A stretch of 64,000 nucleotides of DNA from Mixta calida. GTDB lineage: Bacteria; Pseudomonadota; Gammaproteobacteria; Enterobacterales; Enterobacteriaceae. Below, piece by piece: positions 54,047 through 63,696 of this stretch; within the stretch, counting starts at the first letter, position 1, and the number at the start of each line of letters is the position of its first letter. A model generated the notes under the pieces. It ran no database searches and was not told where the DNA came from. It saw nothing but the letters and a program-made list of their open reading frames with translations. Where the stretch lies: the NCBI RefSeq assembly GCF_002953215.1, contig NZ_CP026378.1:248001-312000 (forward strand), written 5' to 3'. Made by a program: the position numbers and the translations under genes.

Positions 54047-54889
54047 TTACTCTGGAACGATCCAGTTAACGCTGGTATGACCGGTGCCTGCGGGCACCAG
54101 TACGCGATGCAGCCATGGCAGCACATTCTGCATCTGCTGCTCCAGCTTCCACGGCGGGTTAATCACAATCATGCCGGAACCGGTCATGCCGAAACGGTCG
54201 CTGTCCGGGCGCACCGCCAACTCAATTTGCAGAATACGACGAATGCCGGTGGCTTCCAGCTCATGAATCATGCGCTTAATTTGCTGACGCAACACCACCG
54301 GATACCAGAGCGCGAACACGCCGGTGCTGAAACGGCGATAGCCTTCCTGAATCCCTTTTACCACCGCCTGATAATCGCTTTTCATCTCATAAGGCGGATC
54401 GATCAGAATCAGGCCGCGACGCGACGGCGGCGGCAGCTTCGCTTTCAGCTGCTGATAGCCGTCGGCGCGCGCCAGACGCGCGCGGCTGTCCTTCTGAAAC
54501 TCGCTGCGCAACAGCGGAAAATCGCTCGAATGCAGCTCCGTCAGCTCCAGCTTATCGTCTTCACGCAACAGATGGCGGGCGATCAGCGGCGAGCCAGGAT
54601 AATAGCGCAGGGTCGGGCCGTGATTCAGCGCCTTCACACAGCTGATATAAGGCGCCAGCTCCTCCGGCAAATCCTCCTGCTGCCAGACGCGGGCGATGCC
54701 TTCCAGATACTCACCGGTGCGCTCCGCATGCTCGCCGCTCAGCTGATAACGGCCAGCGCCAGCGTGCGTATCCAGATAAAGAAAAGGTTTATCCTTCTCT
54801 TTCAACGCGGTGATGATCAGGCTTTGAACGGTGTGCTTCAGCACATCGGCGTGGTTGCCAGCGTGAAAACTGTGACGGTAACTAAGCAT
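54047..54889 (-). CDS. rlmJ: 23S rRNA adenine-2030 N6-methyltransferase
   Basis: The 280-residue enzyme methylates A2030 of 23S rRNA using S-adenosylmethionine. It begins MLSYRHSFHAGNHADVLKH, as in E. coli RlmJ, with DTHAGAGRYQL forming the cofactor site, the catalytic LILIDPPYEMKSDYQ, and GSGMIVINPPWKLEQQM further on. Length is standard. In E. coli it adjoins gor; here the gene before it is part of the hcp island. Confidence 0.96.
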   Translation of the reverse strand: MLSYRHSFHAGNHADVLKHTVQSLIITALKEKDKPFLYLDTHAGAGRYQLSGEHAERTGEYLEGIARVWQQEDLPEELAPYISCVKALNHGPTLRYYPGSPLIARHLLREDDKLELTELHSSDFPLLRSEFQKDSRARLARADGYQQLKAKLPPPSRRGLILIDPPYEMKSDYQAVVKGIQEGYRRFSTGVFALWYPVVLRQQIKRMIHELEATGIRRILQIELAVRPDSDRFGMTGSGMIVINPPWKLEQQMQNVLPWLHRVLVPAGTGHTSVNWIVPE

Positions 54890-54926
54890 ATCTACAATAT
54901 ATCCGGTGATGCCTGATGAAATGAGG

Positions 54927-54946
54927 CCGGGGCGGAAACGCCCCGG
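54927..54946 (-). terminator. hairpin downstream of the CPBP protease gene
   Basis: CCGGGGCG and CGCCCCGG form an eight-base-pair stem with a GAAA loop. The following minus-strand sequence is only weakly U-rich, so terminator strength is doubtful. Confidence 0.5.
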
Positions 54947-55001
54947 CGGAAATTGACGCTAGTATAGCCGGACGCCGACTAAATTACTCGGATCTGTGCG
55001 G

Positions 55002-55817
55002 CTAGCGTTGCAGCACCGGATAAGTGAACAACAGCAGATGGGTCAGATTAAAGGCGAAATGCACCAGCGTCGCGACCCATAGCCTGCCGCTCCACTGCCA
55101 GGCCAGCCCATACAACAGCCCCGCCAGCGTAGCGAAAAAAATCAGCAGCGGGCCGCCCGCGAAATGCGCCAGGCCAAACACCAGCGCGGCGACCAACAGC
55201 GCGGGCCATGCACCGAATCGTTGACGCAGCCGCTGTTGCAGCCAGGCGCGGAACAGCGCCTCTTCCGCCAGCGAAACGAAAAACAGATTCGCCAGAGCGA
55301 ACGCGCCCAGCCACGCCGGAAAGTGCGGCTCAATGCGCAGCCCGCCCGCCAGCGTCGCCACCAATAACAGCGCGGGAATCGCGGCGATCAACAGCGGCCA
55401 GGCGAAACGCGAGCGCGGTGGGGAAGCGGGCGCCTGCACCAGCGTCGGCAAACAGGCCAGCAGAATAAAGGGCACCAGCGCCTTATCCAGATTGTAGTAA
55501 AATGTAAAGGGCGCGCTGAGCGGACCGGCCTGGGCATGAACCACGACCGGCTGATTATGAAAGCCGGGCGCGAGATGCAGCGTCAGCGCGACGGCGCCTG
55601 CCGCCAGCACCGCTTCAAACAGCGGCATCAGCCGAACGTGATGCGCATAGTGCGTGCGCAGCCAGGCGACCAGCGTCAGGCCCGCTAACAGCAGCAGACC
55701 CGGCCACAGCAGCGCCTGCTGCCAGAGCGCCAGCGCCAGCGTCGCCAGCAGCAGCGGCTTCGCCGCAGGACGGAAAAAAAGCAGCGCCAGCAGCGCCGCC
55801 GCCAGTAAGTACCACAT
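55002..55817 (-). CDS. CPBP-family intramembrane metalloprotease
   Basis: The 271-residue protein has about eight membrane segments and the three motifs of the CAAX-protease/bacteriocin-processing family: EEALFR in VSLAEEALFRAWLQ, FGLAHFAGG, and HFAFNLTH near the C-terminus. These supply the glutamates, histidines and asparagine for metal binding. Members cleave membrane peptides, and some confer bacteriocin self-immunity. The ATG at 55817 follows AAGGAAGA; an in-frame ATG eight codons earlier is less likely. It lies between rlmJ and prlC, where E. coli has no such gene. Confidence 0.9.
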   Translation of the reverse strand: MWYLLAAALLALLFFRPAAKPLLLATLALALWQQALLWPGLLLLAGLTLVAWLRTHYAHHVRLMPLFEAVLAAGAVALTLHLAPGFHNQPVVVHAQAGPLSAPFTFYYNLDKALVPFILLACLPTLVQAPASPPRSRFAWPLLIAAIPALLLVATLAGGLRIEPHFPAWLGAFALANLFFVSLAEEALFRAWLQQRLRQRFGAWPALLVAALVFGLAHFAGGPLLIFFATLAGLLYGLAWQWSGRLWVATLVHFAFNLTHLLLFTYPVLQR

Positions 55818-55995
55818 GATGTATTCTTCCTTAAACACCAAAATTAGCAGGATAAGGAATATAACAAACGCACCGGGTTAAATCAGCATCACCAAAACGC
55901 TGCGCGCCGTAAGCCCCATTGATTTTCGGACTGCTTAGCCGCATGTTAGTGATATTGCGCCTCTGCGCGCCCACATCAACTTAAAGGACTGCGCG

Positions 55996-58038
55996 ATGAC
56001 CAATCCATTATTGACCTCGTTTACCCTTCCCCCTTTTTCCGCCATTCAGCCTGAACACGTAGTCCCTGCCGTTGAGCAAGCGCTGCAAGCGTGCCGCGAC
56101 GTGGTAGAAAAAGTAGTGGCGCAGGGCGCGCCCTACACCTGGGACAACCTGTGCCAGCCGTTAGCGGAAGTAGACGATCGTCTGGGGCGTATCTTTTCGC
56201 CGGTAAGCCATCTCAACTCGGTGAAAAACAGCCCGGAACTGCGCCAGGCTTATGAACAAACGCTGCCGCTGCTTTCAGAGTACAGCACCTGGGTCGGCCA
56301 GCATGAAGGCCTCTATCAGGCATATCGCAACCTGAAAGAGGGCGAAAACTACGCGCAGCTGAGCCTCGCGCAGAAAAAAGCGGTCGATAACGCTCTGCGC
56401 GACTTCGAACTGTCCGGCATCGGTCTGCCGAAAGAAAAACAGCAGCGCTACGGTGAAATTGCCGCGCGTCTCTCTGAACTTGGCTCCACCTACAGCAACA
56501 ACGTGCTGGACGCTACCATGGGCTGGAGCAAGTTAATCACCGACGAAAGCGAACTGGCCGGCATGCCGGAAAGCGCCATGGCCGCGGCGAAAGCGCAGGC
56601 GGAAGCGAAAGGGCAAGAAGGTTGGCTGTTGACGCTCGATATCCCAAGCTATCTGCCGGTTATGACCTACTGCGACAACCAGGCGCTGCGTGAAGAAATG
56701 TACCGCGCCTACTCGACGCGCGCCTCCGATCAGGGGCCGAACGCCGGAAAATGGGATAACGGCCCGATTATGGCGGAAGAACTGGCGCTGCGTCATGAGC
56801 TGGCGCAGCTGCTCGGCTTCGACTCCTACGCCCACAAATCACTGGCGACCAAAATGGCGCAAAGCCCGTCGCAGGTGATCGACTTCCTGACCGACCTGGC
56901 GCAGCGCGCTCGTCCGCAGGCGGAAAAAGAGCTGGAGCGCCTGCGCGCCTTCGCTAAACAGGAACACGGCATTGACGAACTACAGCCGTGGGATCTCACT
57001 TACTATGGCGAAAAACAGAAACAGCACCTCTACGCCATCAGCGACGAACAGCTGCGACCCTACTTCCCGGAAGAACGCGCGGTCAACGGCCTGTTCGAGG
57101 TGGTAAAACGCATTTACGGCATCAGCGCTAAAGAGCGCAAGGATGTCGACGTCTGGCATCCTGACGTGCGCTTCTTTGACCTCTACGACGAAGATGGCGA
57201 ACTGCGCGGCAGCTTCTACCTCGATCTCTACGCGCGTGAAAACAAACGCGGCGGCGCCTGGATGGACGACTGCGTCGGTATGATGCGTAAAGCGGACGGC
57301 AGCCTGCAAAAACCGGTTGCCTACCTGACCTGTAACTTTAACCGTCCGGTGAACGGCAAACCGGCGCTGTTTACCCATGACGAAGTCACCACGCTGTTCC
57401 ATGAGTTCGGACACGGCCTGCATCACATGCTGACGCGCGTCGACGTGCCGGGCGTTTCCGGCATCAGCGGGGTGCCGTGGGATGCGGTCGAGCTGCCGAG
57501 TCAGTTTATGGAAAACTGGTGCTGGGAGCCAGAAGCGCTGGCGTTTATCTCCGGCCATTACGAAACCGGCGAGCCGCTGCCGCAGGCGTTGCTGGATAAA
57601 ATGCTGGCGGCGAAAAACTATCAGGCGGCGCTGTTTATCCTGCGTCAGCTGGAGTTCGGCCTGTTCGATTTTCGTCTGCATACCGAATTCGATCCGGCCA
57701 AAGGCGCGCAGATCCTTGAAACGCTGGCGGAAGTGAAAAAGCTGGTGGCGGTGGTGCCGAGTCCGTCCTGGGGCCGCTTCCCGCACGCCTTCAGCCATAT
57801 CTTCGCTGGCGGCTACGCAGCGGGTTACTACAGCTACCTGTGGGCGGACGTGCTGGCGGCGGACGCTTACTCCCGCTTTGAGGAAGAGGGCATCTTCAAC
57901 CGTGAAACCGGCCAGTCGTTCCTCGATAACATCCTGACGCGCGGCGGCGCCGAAGAACCGATGGAGCTGTTCAAACGCTTCCGCGGCCGCGAGCCGCAGC
58001 TGGATGCGATGCTGGAACACTACGGCATTAAAGGATAA
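55996..58038 (+). CDS. prlC: oligopeptidase A
   Basis: The 680-residue cytoplasmic zinc peptidase, equal in length to E. coli PrlC, degrades free signal peptides and other short peptides. The M3-family zinc site is [13 protein letters not shown] with HExxH beginning at H469, and the downstream glutamate lies in [33 protein letters not shown] at the N-terminus and [20 protein letters not shown] near the C-terminus are conserved. The ribosome binding site is AAAGGACTG. It is followed eight bases later by rsmJ, as in E. coli. Confidence 0.97.
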   Translation: MTNPLLTSFTLPPFSAIQPEHVVPAVEQALQACRDVVEKVVAQGAPYTWDNLCQPLAEVDDRLGRIFSPVSHLNSVKNSPELRQAYEQTLPLLSEYSTWVGQHEGLYQAYRNLKEGENYAQLSLAQKKAVDNALRDFELSGIGLPKEKQQRYGEIAARLSELGSTYSNNVLDATMGWSKLITDESELAGMPESAMAAAKAQAEAKGQEGWLLTLDIPSYLPVMTYCDNQALREEMYRAYSTRASDQGPNAGKWDNGPIMAEELALRHELAQLLGFDSYAHKSLATKMAQSPSQVIDFLTDLAQRARPQAEKELERLRAFAKQEHGIDELQPWDLTYYGEKQKQHLYAISDEQLRPYFPEERAVNGLFEVVKRIYGISAKERKDVDVWHPDVRFFDLYDEDGELRGSFYLDLYARENKRGGAWMDDCVGMMRKADGSLQKPVAYLTCNFNRPVNGKPALFTHDEVTTLFHEFGHGLHHMLTRVDVPGVSGISGVPWDAVELPSQFMENWCWEPEALAFISGHYETGEPLPQALLDKMLAAKNYQAALFILRQLEFGLFDFRLHTEFDPAKGAQILETLAEVKKLVAVVPSPSWGRFPHAFSHIFAGGYAAGYYSYLWADVLAADAYSRFEEEGIFNRETGQSFLDNILTRGGAEEPMELFKRFRGREPQLDAMLEHYGIKG

Positions 58039-58046
58039 CGCCAGGC

Positions 58047-58799
58047 GTGAAAATTGGTTTAATTGATGAATCAGGCACCGGAGACGGTGCCTTATCTGTT
58101 TTAGCCGATCGCTGGGGGCTGGAACAGGATGAGCAAGCGACGATGGCGTTGGTGATGACGCCGGAGCATCTGGAGCTGCGCAAACGCGACGAGCCGAAGC
58201 TGGGCGGCATCTGGGTCGATTTCGTCGGCGGGGCGATGGCGCACCGGCGACGTTTCGGCGGCGGACGCGGCGAGGCGGTGGCGAAGGCCGTCGGCATCAA
58301 AAGCGGCTATCTGCCTGACGTGGTGGACGCCACCGCCGGGCTGGGGCGCGACGCCTTCGTGCTGGCGGCGATCGGTTGTCGGGTGCGGATGCTGGAGCGG
58401 CATCCCGTCGTGGCGGCGCTGCTGGAGGACGGCCTGCGTCGCGGCTATCAGGATGCGGAAATCGGCGGCTGGCTACAGGCGCGGCTGACGCTGCTGCACG
58501 CCTCCAGCCTGACGGCGCTGGAAGATATCGCGCCGGCGCCCGATGTGGTCTACCTCGATCCGATGTATCCGCACCGGCAGAAAAGCGCGCTGGTGAAAAA
58601 AGAGATGCGGGTGTTTCAGTCTCTGGTGGGCGCGGATATGGATGCGGACGGCCTGCTGCTGCCAGCGCGCCGTTTGGCGAAAAAGCGGGTCGTGGTGAAA
58701 CGGCCCGACTATGCGCCGCCGCTGGCGGGCGTTGCCACGCAATCGGCGGTTACCACTAAAAGCCACCGTTTCGATATCTACCCGCCGCTGGCGGATTAA
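58047..58799 (+). CDS. rsmJ: 16S rRNA guanine-1516 N2-methyltransferase
   Basis: The 250-residue enzyme methylates G1516 of 16S rRNA. It matches E. coli Rsm[21 protein letters not shown] at the start, [20 protein letters not shown], the SAM-binding [17 protein letters not shown], and the catalytic [19 protein letters not shown]. The start is GTG at 58047, eight bases after the prlC stop, so the two are probably co-translated. Convergent with uspA across a repeat-rich spacer. Confidence 0.96.
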   Translation: MKIGLIDESGTGDGALSVLADRWGLEQDEQATMALVMTPEHLELRKRDEPKLGGIWVDFVGGAMAHRRRFGGGRGEAVAKAVGIKSGYLPDVVDATAGLGRDAFVLAAIGCRVRMLERHPVVAALLEDGLRRGYQDAEIGGWLQARLTLLHASSLTALEDIAPAPDVVYLDPMYPHRQKSALVKKEMRVFQSLVGADMDADGLLLPARRLAKKRVVVKRPDYAPPLAGVATQSAVTTKSHRFDIYPPLAD

Positions 58800-58806
58800 C
58801 GGAAGC

Positions 58807-58975
58807 GCCAAAAGCCCACCGTTTTATCCTTACAGGCGGCTCAAAAGCCAGAAGCAGCAGAGCCGCCAAAAGCCGCACCGTTTTGTCCTTACAGGCGGCT
58901 CAAAAGCCAGAAGCAGCAGAGCCGCCCAAAGCCGCACCGTTTTGACTTACAGACAACTCAAAAGCCGGAGGCGAC
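58807..58975. repeat. three tandem copies of a roughly 59-bp unit
   Basis: The unit starts GCCAAAAGCCGCACCGTTTT and continues with TTACAGGCGGCTCAAAAGCC, then AGAAGCAGCAGAGCC. Copies start near 58807, 58865 and 58924. The first two differ by a base or two and the third is more diverged. They follow rsmJ directly. Confidence 0.85.
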
Positions 58976-58992
58976 GGGAGCCCTGGCCGAAA

Positions 58993-59245
58993 GTAAAGCG
59001 TCCCGCGCCAGGGAAGGCGCGGGCCGAGCTGTCAGGGATGACATCTTGCGTCTTTACGACCGGCCAGGGCTTCCGGCGCGGGCGCAGAACGACCAGGCGC
59101 TACCCCGCCAAACGGCAGCGTCAACCGACCACCGACCACCCACTAAACACTGTCCCCAGCAGCATCCTCTGGATAACATCTTGCGTCTCTACGATAGGCC
59201 AGGGCTTCCGGCGGGGCGCGGAACAACCAGAAGCCACCCCGGTTT
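58993..59245. repeat. diverged copies of the 126-bp palindromic repeat family
   Basis: The part at 58993-59060 reads AAAGCGTCCCGCGCCAGGGA and then GGCGCGGGCCGAGC, GGGATG and TTGCGTCTTTACGAC. This is the inverted and diverged form of the core of the units at 5051-5428. A second segment at about 59178 repeats ACATCTTGCGTCT and the GGCCAGGGCTTCCGGCG that follows the first. No gene is visible here. Confidence 0.7.
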
Positions 59246-59280
59246 TCCCTAACCGCCTGTCAACCCATCCCGCAGCCAAT

Positions 59281-59307
59281 AAAAAAGGGGCGACCTCATC
59301 GCCCCTT
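59281..59307 (-). terminator. terminator of uspA
   Basis: AAGGGGCGA and TCGCCCCTT pair around a five-base loop and are followed on the minus strand by TTTTATTG. Confidence 0.88.
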
Positions 59308-59334
59308 CTTATGATTAACGCGCCGCGTCAGACT

Positions 59335-59772
59335 TTACTCATCATCCTCATCGCGCAGCGGCACAATCAACATATCGATATGCACCGTATTAATCAGCTG
59401 GCGCGCCGAAGACATCAGCTTGCTCCAGAAATCCTGATGATGGCCGCACACCACCAGATCCACATCATACTTCTTGATCGCCTCAACCAGCACCTGCGCC
59501 AGATCGCCGCTGCCGCTCAGCGTCTCGCTCACCGGATAGCCCGCACCCTGCGACAGCTCCGTCAGCGCATGATGCGTTTCTTCCGATATACGCTTCTGCA
59601 TATCGCCGAGATTAACGTCAATCAGACCGGTATAAAGGTCGGAATAATTCACGTCGACATGAATCAGGGAGATTTTGGCGTCGTACGGGCGCGCCAGGGA
59701 AACCGCCTTTTCGACCAGCAGTTTGCTTTCCGGTGAGAGATCAACGGCAATCAGAATATGTTTATAAGCCAT
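59335..59772 (-). CDS. uspA: universal stress protein A
   Basis: The 145-residue protein follows E. coli UspA closely: [60 protein letters not shown] and [15 protein letters not shown]. It is a cytoplasmic dimeric protein made on growth arrest and various stresses. The ATG at 59772 has GGAAGGAG upstream. It is divergent from uspB, the same arrangement as in E. coli, with about 320 bases of shared control region. Confidence 0.97.
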   Translation of the reverse strand: MAYKHILIAVDLSPESKLLVEKAVSLARPYDAKISLIHVDVNYSDLYTGLIDVNLGDMQKRISEETHHALTELSQGAGYPVSETLSGSGDLAQVLVEAIKKYDVDLVVCGHHQDFWSKLMSSARQLINTVHIDMLIVPLRDEDDE

Positions 59773-60091
59773 GACGGTACTCCTTCCATGTGTCACATAA
59801 TGTCAGTATAGCGCCAGTTATTAACAAAAGTGTCTCCGGCGCGCCTGCTTTGCGACCCGGATCAAGGAGTGTTTTACTCGCTTTTCACATCGAATGAAAA
59901 CAGCGGCTGGAAAATTTTTCATCACATCTCCTACACTGAATCATAACGATCATACTCCGGTATGATGCCGCGCTTTCTTCAGTAAAAAAACAAATCAGTC
60001 CGGTTCATTAGTGGCAGGCAAGTTATCGTGGGGCGTGTGGAGCGTATTCCCGCTGCAACGCGCTGCCGCGGTCGTAAGCCGGGAGGGGAAC
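59773..60091. other. shared control region of uspA and uspB
   Basis: These 319 bases contain no gene. The AT-rich part near 59880-59990 should hold promoters for both directions. In E. coli uspB uses sigma-S and uspA sigma-70; no site is assigned here by eye. Confidence 0.45.
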
Positions 60092-60427
60092 ATGATTAGC
60101 ACCGTCGCGCTTTTCTGGGCTTTATGCGTTGTCTGTTTAATCAACATGGCACGCTATTTTTCATCGCTGCGTGCGCTACTGATTGTGCTGCGCGGATGCG
60201 ATCCTTTGCTCTACCAGTACGTGGACGGCGGAGGATTTTTCACCGCGCACGGCCAGCCGAGCAAACAGGTGCGGCTGGTTCGGTATATCTGGAAGCGGCA
60301 CTATCTGGATCATCATGACGAAGAATTTATCCGCCGCTGCGAACGGGTACGCGGACAGTTCGTTCTTACTAGCTCGCTCTGCGCGATGGTGGCGATTAGT
60401 CTGGTAGGCCTGGCGATTTGGCACTAG
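60092..60427 (+). CDS. uspB: universal stress protein B
   Basis: The 111-residue membrane protein, identical in length to E. coli UspB, has one N-terminal helix ([20 protein letters not shown]) and one C-terminal helix ([15 protein letters not shown]) around a soluble middle ([20 protein letters not shown]). It is linked to ethanol resistance in stationary phase in E. coli. The ATG at 60092 follows GGGAGGGG; the frame is open upstream but homology is not. Convergent with pitA. Confidence 0.95.
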   Translation: MISTVALFWALCVVCLINMARYFSSLRALLIVLRGCDPLLYQYVDGGGFFTAHGQPSKQVRLVRYIWKRHYLDHHDEEFIRRCERVRGQFVLTSSLCAMVAISLVGLAIWH

Positions 60428-60466
60428 AGGCGAGCTTCTGACGGCAGGAAAGGGTGGCGGGAAAAG

Positions 60467-60492
60467 AAAACGGGCCGGTTTTCACCGGCCCG
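60467..60492 (-). terminator. terminator of pitA
   Basis: CGGGCCGGT and ACCGGCCCG pair with a four-base loop, followed on the minus strand by TTTTCTTTTC. Confidence 0.88.
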
Positions 60493-60500
60493 TCGCGTCG

Positions 60501-62000
60501 TCAGATAAACTTCAGGGCGACCCAGTACAGGGAGCCGGAAAGCAGAATGGAGATCGGCAGTGTGAAGACCCAGGCCAGCGCGATATTCTTAATCGTGCGA
60601 CTCTGAACGCCGCCGCCGTCGACCAGCATGGTGCCAGCCACCGATGACGACAAGATGTGCGTCGTGGAAACCGGCATCCCGGTATAGCTGGCGACGCCGA
60701 TAGAAACGGCCGCCGTCACCTGAGCGGACATCCCCTGGCCGTAGGTCATGCCTTTCTTGCCAATCTTCTCGCCGATGGTAGTGGCGACGCGACGCCAGCC
60801 GACCATCGTGCCCAGTGAGAGCGCCAGCGCGACCGCTACGATAATCCAGACCGGCGCGTACTCAACCGTATTCAGCAGATCGCCCTTCAGCTTGCCGAGG
60901 AAGCGTTTATCTTCCGCGGAAACTTCCGGCATCTTGGCCGCTTTCTCTGCCGTATCGGAGATGCACAGCAACAGACGACGCAGATGGCTGCGCTGCTCCA
61001 CGCTAAGCGCATCGTAGCCCGACAGATTATTCAGCATCGCCTGGGTACGGTTAATCGCCATCATGGCGCGTGCGCTGTCGCAATGGAACTCATGCGGCGC
61101 GCCCGCCGCTTCTTCCGGCGTCGGCAGGGCAGGCGGCGCCAGCTGGACAATATGCTGCAGCGTGTCGCCATGCTGCTGATAATACTGCTCCAGATGGTTG
61201 ACCGCATCGCGGGTGCGCGTGATGTCATAGCCGGAAGCGTTCATATTGATCACGAAACCGGCAGGCGCGACGCCGATCAGCACCAGCATGATCAAGCCAA
61301 TGCCTTTCTGGCCGTCATTGGCGCCGTGCGAGTAGCTTACGCCAATAGCGGAAACGATCAGCGCGATACGCGTCCAGAACGGCGGCTTCTTCTTGCCGTC
61401 TTCTTTCTCGCGATCGGCCGGCGTCATATGAATACGACGACGTTTTTTCGTGCCGCTCCAGTAACGACGCAGCAGGAAAATCAATCCGCCCGCTACCACC
61501 AGGCCGATAATCGGCGAAAGGATCAGCGACGCGAAGATATTGATCACCTTGGGGATATTGAGCGCATCCACCACGGAGGTGCCGGTAAGCAGCGCATTGG
61601 TCAGGCCGATACCGATGATAGCGCCAATCAGCGTATGGGAGCTGGACGCAGGCAGACCAAAATACCAGGTTCCCAGGTTCCAGATAATTGCGGCGAGCAG
61701 CATGGAGAAGACCATAGCCAACCCGTGCGCCGAACCGACATTCAACAGCAGGTCGGTTGGAAGCAGATGAACAATGGCATAAGCAACGCTTAAACCACCT
61801 AACAACACACCAAAAAAGTTAAACACCCCGGCCATCACAACGGCCAGCTGCGCGCGCATCGCACGCGTGTAAATCACGGTCGCTACTGCGTTAGCGGTGT
61901 CATGAAAACCGTTAATGGCTTCATAAAACAGCACGAACAGCAGAGCAAGTACTAATAACAGGCCGGTATTAAAATCGAGACCAGCAAATAGATGTAGCAT
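60501..62000 (-). CDS. pitA: low-affinity inorganic phosphate transporter
   Basis: The 499-residue protein, the same length as E. coli PitA, imports phosphate as a neutral metal-phosphate complex together with protons. It shows both PitA repeat signatures: [20 protein letters not shown] near the N-terminus and [20 protein letters not shown] in the middle, plus [18 protein letters not shown] and [21 protein letters not shown] soluble loop of about 130 residues in the second half is more variable. The ATG at 62000 was chosen because homology to PitA starts at [13 protein letters not shown]. Confidence 0.97.
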   Translation of the reverse strand: MLHLFAGLDFNTGLLLVLALLFVLFYEAINGFHDTANAVATVIYTRAMRAQLAVVMAGVFNFFGVLLGGLSVAYAIVHLLPTDLLLNVGSAHGLAMVFSMLLAAIIWNLGTWYFGLPASSSHTLIGAIIGIGLTNALLTGTSVVDALNIPKVINIFASLILSPIIGLVVAGGLIFLLRRYWSGTKKRRRIHMTPADREKEDGKKKPPFWTRIALIVSAIGVSYSHGANDGQKGIGLIMLVLIGVAPAGFVINMNASGYDITRTRDAVNHLEQYYQQHGDTLQHIVQLAPPALPTPEEAAGAPHEFHCDSARAMMAINRTQAMLNNLSGYDALSVEQRSHLRRLLLCISDTAEKAAKMPEVSAEDKRFLGKLKGDLLNTVEYAPVWIIVAVALALSLGTMVGWRRVATTIGEKIGKKGMTYGQGMSAQVTAAVSIGVASYTGMPVSTTHILSSSVAGTMLVDGGGVQSRTIKNIALAWVFTLPISILLSGSLYWVALKFI

Positions 62001-62241
62001 AAGCGTTACGCCATTTTCGGGGACATGAACGCGGCGCATTATCAGCGACAAACCGCGCCGGGGGAAAGAAAAATATAGCTTTTTTTTGCCATAAAAGTGT
62101 AAAACGCCGGTCATCAGGCAGGAAAAATGCCAGGAAATCCGTTAGTTACATTATGTTACTTTACGGAATTTCTTGTTACGCTGGCCCGGATGTCGGCAAC
62201 ACATTACAATCGCGGTTTTGGCCGCCAGGCAGGAGTGAGCA

Positions 62242-63426
62242 GTGGAAAAGTATGACGTTATCATTATAGGCGCAGGGGCCGCCGGGCTGTTTTGCGCAGC
62301 GCAGGCCGGGCAGCGTGGCCGCCGGGTATTGCTGATTGATAACGGCAAAAAACCGGGCCGAAAAATACTGATGTCCGGCGGCGGCCGCTGCAATTTCACC
62401 AATCTCTATACCGAGCCTGCCGCCTACCTGTCGCATAACCCCCATTTCTGCAAATCAGCGCTGGCGCGCTACACGCAGTGGGACTTTATCGGCCTGGTGA
62501 ACCAGTATGGCATCGCTTACCACGAAAAAACGCTGGGCCAGCTGTTCTGCGACGATTCAGCGCAGCAGATCGTCGACCTGCTGATGGCGGAATGCGAAAA
62601 GGGACAGGTCACGCTGCGTCTGCGCAGCGAAGTGATCGCGGTTAGCCGCGATGAGGCGGGCTATCGCGTACAGCTCAACGGCGCGGAAGCGCAGGCGGAA
62701 AAGCTGGTGATCGCCAGCGGCGGCCTGTCGATGCCGGGCCTGGGCGCCTCGCCGTTCGGCTATCGGCTGGCGGAGCAGTTCGGCCTGCGTATCCACCCGA
62801 CGCGCGCTGCGCTGGTGCCTTTTACCCTGCACAAGCCACTGCTGGAGCAGTTACAAACCCTGTCGGGCGTATCGCTGCCGACGGTGATTGAGGCGGCCGA
62901 CGGCACGCGCTTCAAAGAGGCGATGCTGTTTACGCACCGCGGCCTTTCCGGGCCGTCGGTGCTGCAAATCTCCAGCTACTGGCAGCCGGGCGAATATGTC
63001 ACCATCAACCTGTCACCCGAACAGGATCTCGATGCCTTTATTAATGAGGAACGCGAGGCGCGCCCGAACCAGAGCCTGAAAAATACCCTGGCGAAGCCGC
63101 TGCCGAAACGGCTGGTAGAGGTATTGCAGGCGTTGGGCGTGGTGCCGGAAGTGACGTTAAAGCAGCTTAACGGCAAACAGCAGCGCGAGCTGACCGAAAC
63201 GCTGCACCACTGGCGCATCCAGCCTAACGGCACAGAAGGCTACCGCACGGCGGAGGTGACGCTGGGCGGCGTCGACACGACCCAGCTCTCTTCAAAAACC
63301 ATGGAAGCGCGCGACGTGCCGGGGCTTTATTTTATCGGCGAGGTGGTAGACGTCACCGGCTGGCTTGGCGGCTATAACTTCCAGTGGGCGTGGAGTTCCG
63401 CCTGGGCCTGCGCGCAGGCGCTGTAG
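62242..63426 (+). CDS. yhiN: flavoprotein of the YhiN/BaiN (HI0933) family
   Basis: The 394-residue protein has an N-terminal FAD motif (DVIIIGAGAAGLFCAAQAGQ) followed by the family signature KPGRKILMSGGGRCNFTN. SGGLSMPGLGASPFGYRLAE and the C-terminal GLYFIGEVVDVTGWLGGYNF, then QWAWSSAWACAQA, are also typical. These proteins bind FAD and NAD(P), but the physiological reaction is uncertain. The start follows AGGAGTGAGC. It is divergent from pitA, as in E. coli. Confidence 0.95.
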   Translation: MEKYDVIIIGAGAAGLFCAAQAGQRGRRVLLIDNGKKPGRKILMSGGGRCNFTNLYTEPAAYLSHNPHFCKSALARYTQWDFIGLVNQYGIAYHEKTLGQLFCDDSAQQIVDLLMAECEKGQVTLRLRSEVIAVSRDEAGYRVQLNGAEAQAEKLVIASGGLSMPGLGASPFGYRLAEQFGLRIHPTRAALVPFTLHKPLLEQLQTLSGVSLPTVIEAADGTRFKEAMLFTHRGLSGPSVLQISSYWQPGEYVTINLSPEQDLDAFINEEREARPNQSLKNTLAKPLPKRLVEVLQALGVVPEVTLKQLNGKQQRELTETLHHWRIQPNGTEGYRTAEVTLGGVDTTQLSSKTMEARDVPGLYFIGEVVDVTGWLGGYNFQWAWSSAWACAQAL

Positions 63427-63610
63427 AAAACATACGTCGGTCCGCGCCTCCTGTCACGTGCAGGGCAGGCCGTGGCTGGCGAAACCCTGGCGCGACGTCA
63501 GGCACAGAACAGCGCCGTCCGCTTTAACAAACGCGGCGGGGATCACCGCTTTCGAGGTGAACAGATAGTGATCTTTACTGACAGGCAGGAAAAATGTCTG
63601 CTCCCCCTGA

Positions 63611-63682
63611 CTACGGGAGAAAGATGACAAAAAAGAGAATAAAAGCCAGCAGGCCTGCGAAAACAAGCGTTTTATATTTCAT
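63611..63682 (-). CDS. 23-residue membrane peptide or start of a frameshifted small protein
   Basis: From an ATG with a strong AAGGAGAGGGGC site the frame reads MKYKTLVFAGLLAFILFFVI then FLP and stops. This is a single hydrophobic helix. One base out of frame, after a run of six T, the sequence continues SRSQGEQTFFLPVSKDHYLF and TSKAVIPAAFVKADGAVLC to a stop at 63454, which looks like real protein. The gene may therefore encode a roughly 75-residue exported protein broken by slippage, or a free 23-residue membrane peptide. It starts 14 bases after the stop of the next gene upstream, in the same transcript. Confidence 0.5.
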   Translation of the reverse strand: MKYKTLVFAGLLAFILFFVIFLP

Positions 63683-63696
63683 GCCCCTCTCCTTCG

